64,000 nt of DNA from Rhodococcus sp. 1163 (GTDB lineage Bacteria > Actinomycetota > Actinomycetes > Mycobacteriales > Mycobacteriaceae), in assembly GCF_002091985.1 (NCBI RefSeq), contig NZ_MKKX01000016.1:62001-126000 (forward strand), read 5' to 3'. A program made the position numbers and the translations under genes. How positions within the stretch are numbered: the stretch's first letter is position 1; the number at the start of each line of letters is the position of its first letter. This document shows, in pieces, positions 28,103 to 36,263 of the stretch. Below the pieces are notes generated by a model that did no database searches, was not told the origin of the DNA, and worked only from the letters and a program-made list of their open reading frames with translations.

Positions 28103-28522
28103 ATGCCATCGATTGATCCGTCCGCACCGCCCACCACTCCGCTTCGTACTGCGGCCCGATACGCGCTGTCCGGTGCGCTGGTATTCGCCGGATTGAGCCA
28201 CCTCTTCTGGGCGCGCGAGGATTTCCAAGCTCAGGTCCCACGATCGATTCCCCTCGATCCCGACGGTGTCGTCATGGCTTCCGGTGGTGTCGAGATCATG
28301 CTCGGCGTCGGGCTTGCCGTGTTGCCGCGCGATCGGGTTCGGATCGGCCGGCTCCTCGCGGCCTTCTTCGTTGCTGTGTTCCCTGGGAATATCGCTCAGT
28401 ACCGTAACAAGCGGGACGCGTTCGGCTTGGACACCGATCGGCGACGGTTCGTCAGACTGCTGTTTCAGCCGGTACTTGCGGCTTGGGCACTGTGGTCCAC
28501 CGCCGTCCCGAATAGACGTTAG
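28103..28522 (+). CDS. DoxX-like membrane protein
   Basis: A 139-residue protein with four hydrophobic segments and the DoxX/DUF4267-like pattern: ALSGALVFAGLSHLFWAREDF, then GGVEIMLGVGLAVLP, FFVAVFPGNIAQY and a C-terminal helix. The ATG follows GAGG sequences. Family members act in membrane redox or thiosulfate metabolism in archaea, but the bacterial forms are mostly uncharacterised. Confidence 0.75.
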   Translation: MPSIDPSAPPTTPLRTAARYALSGALVFAGLSHLFWAREDFQAQVPRSIPLDPDGVVMASGGVEIMLGVGLAVLPRDRVRIGRLLAAFFVAVFPGNIAQYRNKRDAFGLDTDRRRFVRLLFQPVLAAWALWSTAVPNRR

Positions 28523-28671
28523 GCAGTGCCTCACCGCTGCGGCCTTCTTTGACACGCCGCCATTGACACAGTCAATCGTGTCCTAACCTTTGTGCCGCCA
28601 AGAGATCTCGCTTCGCGGCTTCGTCCCGAACTTCGGACAGAAATGTTCCGAAATTACCTTCACTGCACACT

Positions 28672-28683
28672 AGAACGTGTTCT
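28672..28683. promoter_or_regulatory. KstR-like operator
   Basis: AGAACGTGTTCT is a perfect 12-bp palindrome. With flanking T residues it agrees at all but the last position with TNNAACNNGTTNNA, the site of KstR, the TetR repressor of steroid catabolism in Mycobacterium and Rhodococcus. It lies 33 nt before the SnoaL-like gene, in promoter position. Confidence 0.6.
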
Positions 28684-28716
28684 TATTGGGTCTCCAGCAC
28701 TCGACAGGAGCACCTA

Positions 28717-29187
28717 GTGACGCGTGACGACGTCGCGGAAATCGAACAACTGAAGTATCGGTACCTTCGGACCCTCGACTGCCGCAGGTGGGACGAATTC
28801 GCAGAGACTCTGACCGAGGATGTCGTTGCCGAATACGGTGAACACCTGCGGTTCACCTCACGCGATGATGTTCTGGCATTCATGCGTAGCGCGATGGTGC
28901 CGGGACTGATTACCGAGCACCGCGTAGATCACCCGGAGATCATCGTCGAGGGCGACAGCGCAAGTGGGGTGTGGTACCTGTCCGACATGGTCATGCATCC
29001 CAAGTATGGCGCCATCCTCAGAGGTGCAGCGTTCTACGACGACCGTTATCAGCGGGGCGAGGACGGCCGTTGGCGTATAGCGCACACCGGTTACACCCGA
29101 ACCTACGAATTCACACACGAACTCACTAGCCTGCCCGGATTCAGAATGACAGCGGATCCGTGGCAGGACGGAAGGACACAGTTGTGA
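28717..29187 (+). CDS. SnoaL/NTF2-like protein
   Basis: A 156-residue alpha+beta-barrel protein with the typical opening DDVAEIEQLKYRYLRTLDCRRWDEFAETL, found in SnoaL-like polyketide cyclases and in steroid or bile-acid dehydratase-like proteins. GGAG precedes the GTG start. The stop overlaps the SDR start by 4 nt, so the pair is one operon behind a KstR-like site. A steroid or terpenoid isomerase or dehydratase role fits the context but is inferred. Confidence 0.82.
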   Translation: MTRDDVAEIEQLKYRYLRTLDCRRWDEFAETLTEDVVAEYGEHLRFTSRDDVLAFMRSAMVPGLITEHRVDHPEIIVEGDSASGVWYLSDMVMHPKYGAILRGAAFYDDRYQRGEDGRWRIAHTGYTRTYEFTHELTSLPGFRMTADPWQDGRTQL

Positions 29188-29951
29188 CCGAGAACCTCAC
29201 TGGCAAGATTGCTTTGATCACCGGAGGCGGCCAGGGAATCGGACGGGGCGTCGCTCTGGAGTTCGCACGTGCTGGGGCCAAGTGCTTCCTCGTCGGCCGT
29301 ACCCGCTCGAAACTCGAGGCTGTGGCGGAGGAGATTGCGCAGGTGACCTCGGCTGCAGACGTCGCTGTCTACGAGGTGGACATCGCCTCGGACGGTGCCT
29401 GCGAGGCTGCTGTCAGCGCCGCAATGGACGCTTTTGGCGGCGTCGACATTCTGGTCAACAACGCTAATTCCGCGTTCCCGGTACCGCTCGACGAATCCGG
29501 CGACGACTTCTTCGACTACGCCCTGAGAACAGGACCACGTGCGGTACTACGCCTGATGCGAGCCGTCCACCCATCCATGGTGGAGCGGGGTGGGGGAGTC
29601 ATCATCACGATGATTACCTCGTCCGCAGTTCGTTGGGACACATCAGGATTCGGGGTCTACGCCGCCACCAAGGAAGCCATGCGAGTGCTGACTCGGACCG
29701 CCTCCAGTGAATGGGGACATGAAGGGATCCGCGCACATTGCGTTGCCCCGCACGCACTTACGCCGGCACTGGAGTGGTGGATCGAAAACAATCCGGAGGA
29801 AGCCGAAGAGTTCGTTCGGACGATCCCCATGGGGCGTATCGGCGATCCTGAACGCGACATCGGCCAAGCAGTTGCATTTTTGGCCTCGGATTCCTCACGC
29901 TATCTGAGCGGCGCGGTCATCCCGTTGGACGGCGGTCAGTCTCGCTGGTGA
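29184..29951 (+). CDS. Short-chain dehydrogenase/reductase
   Basis: A 255-residue classical SDR. The cofactor motif is TGGGQGIGRG and an Arg after strand 2 (VGRTRSK) favours NADP(H). VNNANSAFP is present, and the active site shows Ser in MITSSAVRW with Y-A-A-T-K (VYAATKEAM). GTG overlaps the upstream stop (GTGA) and has GAAGGA upstream. With the SnoaL-like protein it probably handles hydroxy or keto groups on a cyclic substrate. Confidence 0.9.
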   Translation: MTENLTGKIALITGGGQGIGRGVALEFARAGAKCFLVGRTRSKLEAVAEEIAQVTSAADVAVYEVDIASDGACEAAVSAAMDAFGGVDILVNNANSAFPVPLDESGDDFFDYALRTGPRAVLRLMRAVHPSMVERGGGVIITMITSSAVRWDTSGFGVYAATKEAMRVLTRTASSEWGHEGIRAHCVAPHALTPALEWWIENNPEEAEEFVRTIPMGRIGDPERDIGQAVAFLASDSSRYLSGAVIPLDGGQSRW

Positions 29952-29998
29952 CGCCAGTGTTCAACCCACGTTGACGCCCGCATCCTTGAAATGCGAAG

Positions 29999-30027
29999 GC
30001 CCGCACCCATTCTTCGGGTGCGGGCCA
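29999..30027. terminator. Bidirectional terminator hairpin
   Basis: GGCCCGCACCC and its exact complement form an 11-bp stem with a 7-nt loop between two convergent genes (SDR and the flavin oxidoreductase). Confidence 0.85.
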
Positions 30028-30041
30028 TAAGCGAAGTGGCG

Positions 30042-31115
30042 TCAGTGCTGCAGTGCTGGGTAGTCCGTGTAACCCTCTGCGCCACCGGAATAGAAGGTGT
30101 TCTGATCCGGTGTATTCAAGGGCAGATCTTCGCGCCATCGGTACGCGAGATCAGGATTGGCAATGGCGGGGCGTCCGACAACCACAGCATCGCCGATACC
30201 GTCTGCCAGGAGGGACAGCGCTTCCTCGCGGCTGGTGATCTCGCCGAATCCGCTGTTGACGAGCGTCGGACCACCGAAGGCTTGCCGCAAGCTCTGGACA
30301 AGTTCCCCCGCCGGATTTTTGTGCAGCACGCTGAGATACGAGAGCCCGAGTGGCGCAATCCGATCGACGAGCGCCAGATAGGTCGCCTGCACGTCGTCGG
30401 CGTCCTTCTCGTAGGCATCTTGGATGTTGTGCTCGGGAGAGATACGAATTCCGACTCGGCCTGCGCCGATTGCCTCGACAACGGCCTCGACTACTTCAGC
30501 GACGAAGCGGGCCCTGTTCTCCGGTGATCCGCCATAGGAATCGTCACGTCGATTCGACGCCGGTGAGAGGAACTCGTGGAGCAAATAGCCGTTGGCACCG
30601 TGAATCTCGACGCCGTCCATGCCAGCTGCGATCGCGTTCTTCGACGCCTGCACGAACTCCTCGATCACCGAGGGCAGTTCATCGGTTCGTAGTGCACGCG
30701 GGACCGGATAGGACTTCTTGCCGTCGTAGGTGCGGGTTTCGCCTTCGATGGCGATCGCGCTGGGCCCCACTACCTCGCGGCCGCCCGTAGTCCCCTCGTG
30801 CGTCACGCGCCCGGCGTGCATGACCTGGGACACGATCAGGCCACCTTCGGCATGCACTGCGTTCGCGACGTCGCGCCAACCAGCGATCTGCTCAGGCGTG
30901 ACGAGCCCGGGCTGACCCGGGAATCCCTGACCTGCATGAGACGGATATGTCCCTTCGGTCACGATGAGACCGAGCGAGGAACGCTGCTTGTAGTGCTCGA
31001 CCACCAGGGGGCCGGGAATTCCGTCTCGTCCTGACCGGACACGTGTCAGCGGCGCCATGACCAGCCTGTTTGCAAGCTTCAGTTCACCTAAGGTCAAGGG
31101 GGAAAACAACTTCAC
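30042..31115 (-). CDS. Old-yellow-enzyme family NADH:flavin oxidoreductase
   Basis: A 357-residue FMN ene-reductase (NemA/OYE type) that reduces activated C=C bonds or nitro compounds. The barrel begins LFSPLTLGELKLANRLVMAPLTR; the substrate-binding pair is seen as GVEIHGANGYLLHEFLSPASNRR with H-x2-N, and the FMN phosphate site as DAVVVGRPAIANPDL. The GTG at 31115 gives the family's normal start; a TTG at 31142 would add 9 residues. A detoxification role or participation in the nearby steroid-like pathway are both possible. Confidence 0.92.
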   Translation of the reverse strand: MKLFSPLTLGELKLANRLVMAPLTRVRSGRDGIPGPLVVEHYKQRSSLGLIVTEGTYPSHAGQGFPGQPGLVTPEQIAGWRDVANAVHAEGGLIVSQVMHAGRVTHEGTTGGREVVGPSAIAIEGETRTYDGKKSYPVPRALRTDELPSVIEEFVQASKNAIAAGMDGVEIHGANGYLLHEFLSPASNRRDDSYGGSPENRARFVAEVVEAVVEAIGAGRVGIRISPEHNIQDAYEKDADDVQATYLALVDRIAPLGLSYLSVLHKNPAGELVQSLRQAFGGPTLVNSGFGEITSREEALSLLADGIGDAVVVGRPAIANPDLAYRWREDLPLNTPDQNTFYSGGAEGYTDYPALQH

Positions 31116-31369
31116 TGGTTCGGCTCTTTTCGTTGGCAACACTGCGTTCTTCGTTCGAATTACTTACAGTCGCCAACCTTCGGAGAGAGTGAGCTATTCC
31201 GAGCCGAGACGATCGTCACGCGTTGTGGCTGCGCACCAAACGGGCTACCGGCGGTAAAGGGTCTCGCGCTTGGCCGGGGTGGGCACGTGGGTGTCGTTCC
31301 ACCAGGCACACAGTCCCAGTCACCGGGAAAATCCACACTGCGAGAAGTTTTTGGACTGTACTCAATCTC

Positions 31370-32863
31370 GTGACGAGCACCGATTCGAACACCGACAGCC
31401 CGATCCGACCCATCCCCGAAGCGCAGGTGAGTGAGTGGGATTACGAAGCCGACGTCGTCATAGCCGGCTTCGGTGTGGCAGGAGCGGCAGCTGCTGTCGG
31501 CGCAGCCCAGTCAGGTGCCGATGTACTGGTGCTCGAACGCACCGGTGGATGGGGTGGTGCCGCTGCAATGGCCGGTGGCTTCATCTACATGGGTGGCGGG
31601 ACACCCTTGCAGAAGGCCTGCGGATTCGACGACACCGTGGACAACATGAAGGCCTTCATGAAGGCTGCCTTGGGGCCCGGAGTCGACGAGGCCAAGATCG
31701 ATCTCTACTGCGAGGGAAGCGTCGACCACTATCACTGGCTGGCCGATGACTGCGGAGTTCCGTTCAAGGAAAGTTTCTGGGGTGAACCGGGCTGGGAGCC
31801 GCCAGACGACGACGGTTTGCAGTACACGGGAGGGGAAAACGCGGCACCGTTCAGTTCCGTCATTCCGCCGGCGCCGCGAGGGCACGTCCCCCAGATGAAA
31901 GACAAGCACGTCAGCTCCGAAAAGGGCGGCGGGTACATGCTGATGAAGCCGCTGACCGACAGGGCCGCAGCACTCGGCGTCAGGTCCGAGTACGACATGC
32001 GGGTTCAGACACTGATCGTCGATGCCGATGGACGGGTTGTCGGAGTCCAAGCCAAGCAGTACGGCAAGAACGTTTCAGTCCGCGCACGTACCGGAGTGGT
32101 GCTGGCCACCGGGAGTTTCGCCTACAACAAGACGATGGTCGAGTCGTACGCACCCAGGTTGATCAATCGCCCGGCCGCGTCGATCGAAGAGCACGATGGA
32201 CGCGCAATCCGTATGGCGCAGGCGATCGGTGCAGACCTCGCGCACATGGATGCCGCTGAGGTCGCATTTTTCAGTGACCCACAAATGTTCATCCGTGGAA
32301 TATTGGTAAACGGACGCGGCCAGCGTTTCATCAACGAGGACACCTATCCCGGCCGTGTAGGACAGGCTGTTCTGTTCGACAATCACAACGAAGCGTTTCT
32401 CGTCATCGACGAGGCCGCATACGATGTCGCGTTGACTACGCAGACTTCGACTCCGCAGCTTCGGCGCCGACCAACCTGGGTCGCTGAGGCGGTGGAAGAG
32501 CTGGAGTCCGACATGGGATTGCCCGCAGGCGCTTTGCAGTCGACAGTTGAGCTGTACAACCGTCATGCCGTGAACGGTGAGGATCCCTTGTTGGGTAAGA
32601 AAACCGAATGGGTCGAACCGATAGGCACTCCCATTGCGGCAATCGACCTCCGCGGCATGACGGGCGGATTCACCCTCGGCGGACTGCGGACGAGTACAGC
32701 CTCCGAGGTGCTTCACGTCTCCGGTGAACCGATTCCTGGCCTCTTCGCTGCAGGTCGCTGCACAGCAGGCGTCTGCGCAGGCGGCTATGCCAGCGGGGCG
32801 TCACTCGGCGACGGTAGCTTCTTCGGCCGTCGTGCCGGCCAGAGCGCGGCCAACGGACGCTGA
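31370..32863 (+). CDS. FAD-dependent dehydrogenase, KstD/fumarate-reductase flavoprotein family
   Basis: A 497-residue FAD_binding_2 protein. The dinucleotide motif is DVVIAGFGVAGAAAA with an acidic residue at the end of strand 2 (VLERTGGWGG), a central VVLATGSF motif, and the C-terminal GRCTAGVCAGGYASGASLGDG that closes the FAD site. This family includes 3-ketosteroid delta1-dehydrogenases. The GTG at 31370 is the best start, since upstream sequence is Arg/Trp-rich and unlike the family; no clear ribosome site is seen. It is convergent with the methyltransferase at 32878. Confidence 0.87.
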   Translation: MTSTDSNTDSPIRPIPEAQVSEWDYEADVVIAGFGVAGAAAAVGAAQSGADVLVLERTGGWGGAAAMAGGFIYMGGGTPLQKACGFDDTVDNMKAFMKAALGPGVDEAKIDLYCEGSVDHYHWLADDCGVPFKESFWGEPGWEPPDDDGLQYTGGENAAPFSSVIPPAPRGHVPQMKDKHVSSEKGGGYMLMKPLTDRAAALGVRSEYDMRVQTLIVDADGRVVGVQAKQYGKNVSVRARTGVVLATGSFAYNKTMVESYAPRLINRPAASIEEHDGRAIRMAQAIGADLAHMDAAEVAFFSDPQMFIRGILVNGRGQRFINEDTYPGRVGQAVLFDNHNEAFLVIDEAAYDVALTTQTSTPQLRRRPTWVAEAVEELESDMGLPAGALQSTVELYNRHAVNGEDPLLGKKTEWVEPIGTPIAAIDLRGMTGGFTLGGLRTSTASEVLHVSGEPIPGLFAAGRCTAGVCAGGYASGASLGDGSFFGRRAGQSAANGR

Positions 32864-32886
32864 GGCATTCTGTTGCCTCAGCGTCC
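32855..32886. terminator. Perfect hairpin covering two convergent stop codons
   Basis: Two exact 13-nt complementary arms (GGACGCTGAGGCA) flank a 6-nt TTCTGT loop. The stop of the flavoprotein lies in the left arm and the stop of the methyltransferase in the right arm, so coding ends and terminator are merged. Confidence 0.8.
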
Positions 32887-33708
32887 AACTTTCGCGGTCA
32901 CGATCAGGTACTCCCATTCCATTGCTGGCCCTTCGTAGAATTGGCCGGCCAGCTCGATCAGTGAGTTGTCCAGAGCCCTGACAGCGGCATGGTCGTCCGC
33001 GATCCGGCGGTACACCGCGATCGTCGGTCCATAGTTCTTCTTGAAGTAGTGCACGAAGTCCGTCGGCCGGGAAAACATGTCGACGGTCAGAGATCTCACC
33101 TCGGCGGTCAATTCGCGGACCTGATCTCCGAACAGACCGCGGACGTGCGCCTCGTCGCCCCACAGCGGTGGCGGCTGTGCGCCGGGAGGTGGGGGAGCGG
33201 CGTACGGCTTCATCGTCGAAAACATTTTTCCGATGAATCCGTCCGGCGTCCAATTGATGAGCCCGATCGTCCCACCGTCCCGGCAAACGCGCACGAGCTC
33301 GTTCGCAGACTGCTGATGATGCGGGGCGAACATGACGCCGACACACGACATCACGATGTCGAACTCGTTGTCCGCGAACGGAAGAGCCTCGGCATCACCC
33401 TCGATCCATTCGAGGGTGGCGTGCTGAGCGGCGGCCAACTCGCGGCCATGAGCGAACAGTTCGGGTGTCAGGTCACTTGCGATCACGGTTGCGCCGGCCG
33501 CAGCAGCCGGTATCGCCGCGTTGCCTGATCCCGCTGCGACGTCGAGCACTCGCTGACCCGCTTCGACCCCGCACACACGTACGAGTGTCGGCCCGAGTTC
33601 CTGAACTACTTCGGCAGCGACGGCAGGATAGTTTCCCAGCCCCCACATGGTTCTGTGCGCCGCCTTCAGCGCACGGTCGGCATCGACAACTTCTGTGGTG
33701 TCGGTCAT
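32878..33708 (-). CDS. Class I SAM-dependent methyltransferase
   Basis: A 276-residue enzyme. Motif I is VLDVAAGSGNAAIPAA, motif II VIASDLTPE, then EGDAEALPFADNEFDIVMSCVGVMF and the INWTPDGFIGKMFSTMKPYAAPPPPG segment seen in UbiE-like methyltransferases of actinobacteria. AGGAG precedes the ATG. It is divergent from an HxlR regulator, which probably controls it. The substrate is unknown. Confidence 0.88.
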   Translation of the reverse strand: MTDTTEVVDADRALKAAHRTMWGLGNYPAVAAEVVQELGPTLVRVCGVEAGQRVLDVAAGSGNAAIPAAAAGATVIASDLTPELFAHGRELAAAQHATLEWIEGDAEALPFADNEFDIVMSCVGVMFAPHHQQSANELVRVCRDGGTIGLINWTPDGFIGKMFSTMKPYAAPPPPGAQPPPLWGDEAHVRGLFGDQVRELTAEVRSLTVDMFSRPTDFVHYFKKNYGPTIAVYRRIADDHAAVRALDNSLIELAGQFYEGPAMEWEYLIVTAKVGR

Positions 33709-33775
33709 TGTCCCGCTCCTTCGACGTTGTATCGGCTATCAGTCGAAGACTAGGAATGTGAGCTGGGCTTATCCA

Positions 33776-33790
33776 GTACAGGATCTGTAC
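33776..33790. promoter_or_regulatory. 15-bp inverted repeat in a divergent promoter
   Basis: GTACAG-GAT-CTGTAC is a perfect dyad between the methyltransferase and the HxlR gene, 31 nt before the HxlR start. HxlR proteins bind short dyads as dimers, so this is a good operator candidate. Confidence 0.5.
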
Positions 33791-33820
33791 CGGGAACGCG
33801 ATGAGCGCTATCGTCGGTAG

Positions 33821-34510
33821 ATGGGGTCGTCGTACCACCAGTTCTGCCCCGTCGCCAAGGCGATGGAGCTGTTCGACGAGCGTTGGACTCTGCTGGTGGT
33901 TCGCGAATTGTTGCTCGGCAGTCGCCGCTTCAACGATGTGCGACGCGGACTGCCCCGAATGTCACCCACCCTGCTGTCGAAGCGCCTCCACCAACTCGCT
34001 GTCGCCGGGATCGTCGAAAAGCAGTACTCGGGAAATGAGGCACGCTACGCCCTCACCCCAGCTGGAATGGAGCTGCGACCCGTTGTCGAAGCGCTCGGTA
34101 TGTGGGGCACGCGCTGGGTCGGAACCCTCGGCGATGGGGACCTCGATCCTGCGCTGCTCATGTGGGACATGCATCGCAACGTATGTTCGACGTCCATCCC
34201 GGGCGAGCACGCCGTGATCGAGTTCCACTTCACCGACGTAGCAGCCTTTTCCCGGGCCTGGTGGCTCGTGATCGACCCCCGTGAGGTCGACGTGTGCGAT
34301 GTCGATCCCGGTTTGGAGGTCTCCGTGTGGGTGAGCACAAGACTGCGTGTGCTGACCGAGATCTGGCGCGGCGACGTGACCTGGTCGTACACGCTCGAGT
34401 CCGGTCAGCTGATCATCGACGGACCCGCAGCGCTGCGCCGCGGGCTGCCGAAGTGGTTCACCCTTCCGAGGTCTGCGGCGGTGCCCAGACCTGATCACGA
34501 TCGGATGTGA
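33821..34510 (+). CDS. HxlR-family regulator with a C-terminal extension
   Basis: A 229-residue protein. The first ~100 residues are a winged helix (CPVAKAMELFDERWTLLVVRELLLGSRRFNDVRRGLPRMSPTLLSKRL). The remaining ~125 residues form a second domain resembling the SCP2 sterol-carrier fold sometimes fused to HxlR proteins (RAWWLVIDPREVDVCDVDPG). That domain could bind a hydrophobic ligand. It is divergent from the methyltransferase. Confidence 0.85.
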   Translation: MGSSYHQFCPVAKAMELFDERWTLLVVRELLLGSRRFNDVRRGLPRMSPTLLSKRLHQLAVAGIVEKQYSGNEARYALTPAGMELRPVVEALGMWGTRWVGTLGDGDLDPALLMWDMHRNVCSTSIPGEHAVIEFHFTDVAAFSRAWWLVIDPREVDVCDVDPGLEVSVWVSTRLRVLTEIWRGDVTWSYTLESGQLIIDGPAALRRGLPKWFTLPRSAAVPRPDHDRM

Positions 34511-34521
34511 CCGATGCGCCG

Positions 34522-34962
34522 TCAGTGGGTTGCGCGCTCGGCCAACAACGCCAACCTGCGCAGGGCTTCGGAGTTTCGGGGATGCACTGCGGCGTGCTGT
34601 AGCGAGTCCGGCAGCAGACTGAAAGGTTTGCTCGCAGCGTGTTCGATCATCTGGATTCGACAACCGCGCGCCTGCGGGTGCAATCGAACAGTAATGTGAG
34701 CGGTCCCGAACGGCAGGGCATGCGCCCGGAATTGGAGCTCCCGGCCGGGGTAGGAGTCGAGGACGGTAGTGGTGTCGTCCAGTACCGCCGGCCACAGGCC
34801 AACAGAGTGATGAATCGACGAACCCGGCGACGGCCACGTGCTGTCGACTGCGCGAATGCGGGATGCACCCACCACCCACATGGCGTATTGCCATCCGTCG
34901 GCCAGTACAGACCAGACAGCGTCGACGTCGGCGTCAGTGGTTCGTTGTGTCCCAGATGTCAT
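34522..34962 (-). CDS. SRPBCC-family protein
   Basis: A 146-residue START-like helix-grip protein with the opening DADVDAVWSVLADGWQYAMWVVGASRIRAVD, as in polyketide cyclase/dehydrase-like lipid-binding proteins. The ATG has AAGGA about 9 nt upstream. It lies convergent to the HxlR gene with an 11-nt gap. Ligand and role are unknown. Confidence 0.8.
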   Translation of the reverse strand: MTSGTQRTTDADVDAVWSVLADGWQYAMWVVGASRIRAVDSTWPSPGSSIHHSVGLWPAVLDDTTTVLDSYPGRELQFRAHALPFGTAHITVRLHPQARGCRIQMIEHAASKPFSLLPDSLQHAAVHPRNSEALRRLALLAERATH

Positions 34963-35087
34963 ACCCAATATCCTTACCCGAATACACCTGCTCTGGCGAT
35001 GGGTACCTCTGCAAGGTATCCATCTGGCTGTACGGGTTTGCCCGCAGACAAGGCAGGGCACTCCCCAGTACCAATATGGAGGTGCCG

Positions 35088-35774
35088 GTGACCGTTGCAC
35101 GAGAGCGTTCTTTTCCATCCATCAGTGTCGACGACGGGGTTTATGCGCCTCAGGAAGATTCGTACCTCCTGTGCGCCGAGATTGCTGCGCACTCCGGACT
35201 CGCAGGTGCCCGAGTTCTCGACCTGTGCACTGGCAGTGGAATCGCCGCGATCGAAGCTGCACGACGCGGTGCCCGGGAAGTAGTTGCGTACGACATCTCT
35301 GTCCAGGCCGTAGCCTGCGCGCTGTCGAATGCCGATGCGAACGGCGTCGACGTCGACGCACGCGTGGGGACTCTGTCCGACGCGCAGCTAGACGCGCCGT
35401 TCGGTGTCATAGTCTCCAATCCGCCGTACGTACCCTCACCCCGCCCTCCGGTCGGGATGGGTCTGCACCGTGCGTGGGACGCCGGAGACCGCGGGCGAGT
35501 CGTGTTGGATCTCCTGTGCGCACACGCGTTCGAGCTCCTGGTGCCGGGTGGAGCAGTGATCATGGTGCAGTCCGAACTCTGTGGGGTAGAGGAATCTCTC
35601 GATCGGTTACGGGGTACCGGGCTCGATGCCGAGGTGATACGCCGTCGAACGATCGGTTTCGGGCCCGTCCTTCATGAGCGTGCAGCGTGGATGGAAGCGG
35701 CCGGTTTGATAGAGGTGGGATGTCGAAGCGAAGAACTGATTGTCATCGAAGGTCGTCGCCCAGCCGCTTCCTGA
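35088..35774 (+). CDS. HemK/PrmC-like methyltransferase
   Basis: A 228-residue SAM enzyme with motif I VLDLCTGSGIAAIEAARRG and the NPPY catalytic motif (VIVSNPPYVPSP) of glutamine methylases that modify release factors. PQEDSYLLC before motif I is typical of the short MTQ2/HemK2-type branch without the N-terminal PrmC domain. The GTG at 35088 is preceded by GGAGGT; an ATG 12 nt upstream is also possible. Confidence 0.82.
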   Translation: MTVARERSFPSISVDDGVYAPQEDSYLLCAEIAAHSGLAGARVLDLCTGSGIAAIEAARRGAREVVAYDISVQAVACALSNADANGVDVDARVGTLSDAQLDAPFGVIVSNPPYVPSPRPPVGMGLHRAWDAGDRGRVVLDLLCAHAFELLVPGGAVIMVQSELCGVEESLDRLRGTGLDAEVIRRRTIGFGPVLHERAAWMEAAGLIEVGCRSEELIVIEGRRPAAS

Positions 35775-35820
35775 TCCGACACCCGGTTGCTTCACCACTA
35801 TTTGGGGTAGTCGGTGCTAC

Positions 35821-35964
35821 ATGACAAAAAACGACAACATCGAATCCGAGTCCACCGCGCCCAAAGGCGGCCGCCCCGGGCCGACGGACGAAGGAAAGAC
35901 TGGCGGAATGGCCACCCGGGAAGCAGCTCCCGACGTCGCCGAGAACGAGGACACGGACAGCTGA
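35821..35964 (+). CDS. Small hydrophilic protein of unknown function
   Basis: A 47-residue protein with no hydrophobic segment, rich in Glu, Asp, Thr, Gly and Pro (APKGGRPGPTDEGKTGG), so probably disordered. The ATG has only a weak GGGG upstream. It lies 46 nt after the methylase on the same strand. I do not recognise the family. Confidence 0.42.
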   Translation: MTKNDNIESESTAPKGGRPGPTDEGKTGGMATREAAPDVAENEDTDS

Positions 35965-36091
35965 TCACAGGGTCGATCCGTCACTATTGGGCGCTGTGTG
36001 TTTCGCACTGACGGCCTTGGGTATCAAAGACAGCGGCACTGAAGCAGATTGGCGCCTCGAATTATACGAGCAGCCATAGTCTGGAGTCCGA

Positions 36092-36205
36092 ATGTCAATA
36101 GACGAAACTGCCGAGTCCGTGATCTGGCTCGATCCGAGCCCATTGGACAGCTGGTGGGATCGAGTGATGAATCAGAGTCCCGTCGCTCCCGCGGGCCGAA
36201 ACTGA
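36092..36205 (+). CDS. Possible 37-residue Trp-rich small protein or leader peptide
   Basis: The ATG has GGAG 5 nt upstream and opens a 37-codon frame with three Trp residues, two adjacent (DPSPLDSWWDRVMNQ). It ends in TGA 58 nt before the alcohol dehydrogenase start. Composition and ribosome site are better than expected by chance, but the frame is short. Confidence 0.32.
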   Translation: MSIDETAESVIWLDPSPLDSWWDRVMNQSPVAPAGRN

Positions 36206-36263
36206 TAGTCGGTCCGGCCGCTCGAAGGCCAACTCTTGCAAGGAAAAGCGAAGGAGTAGTCCC

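Noticed and set aside
33962-34894. Minus-strand frame of about 310 codons opposite the HxlR gene
   Set aside because: Rich in Arg, His and Pro, no ribosome site and no recognisable motif; the opposite strand codes for clear HxlR and SRPBCC proteins.
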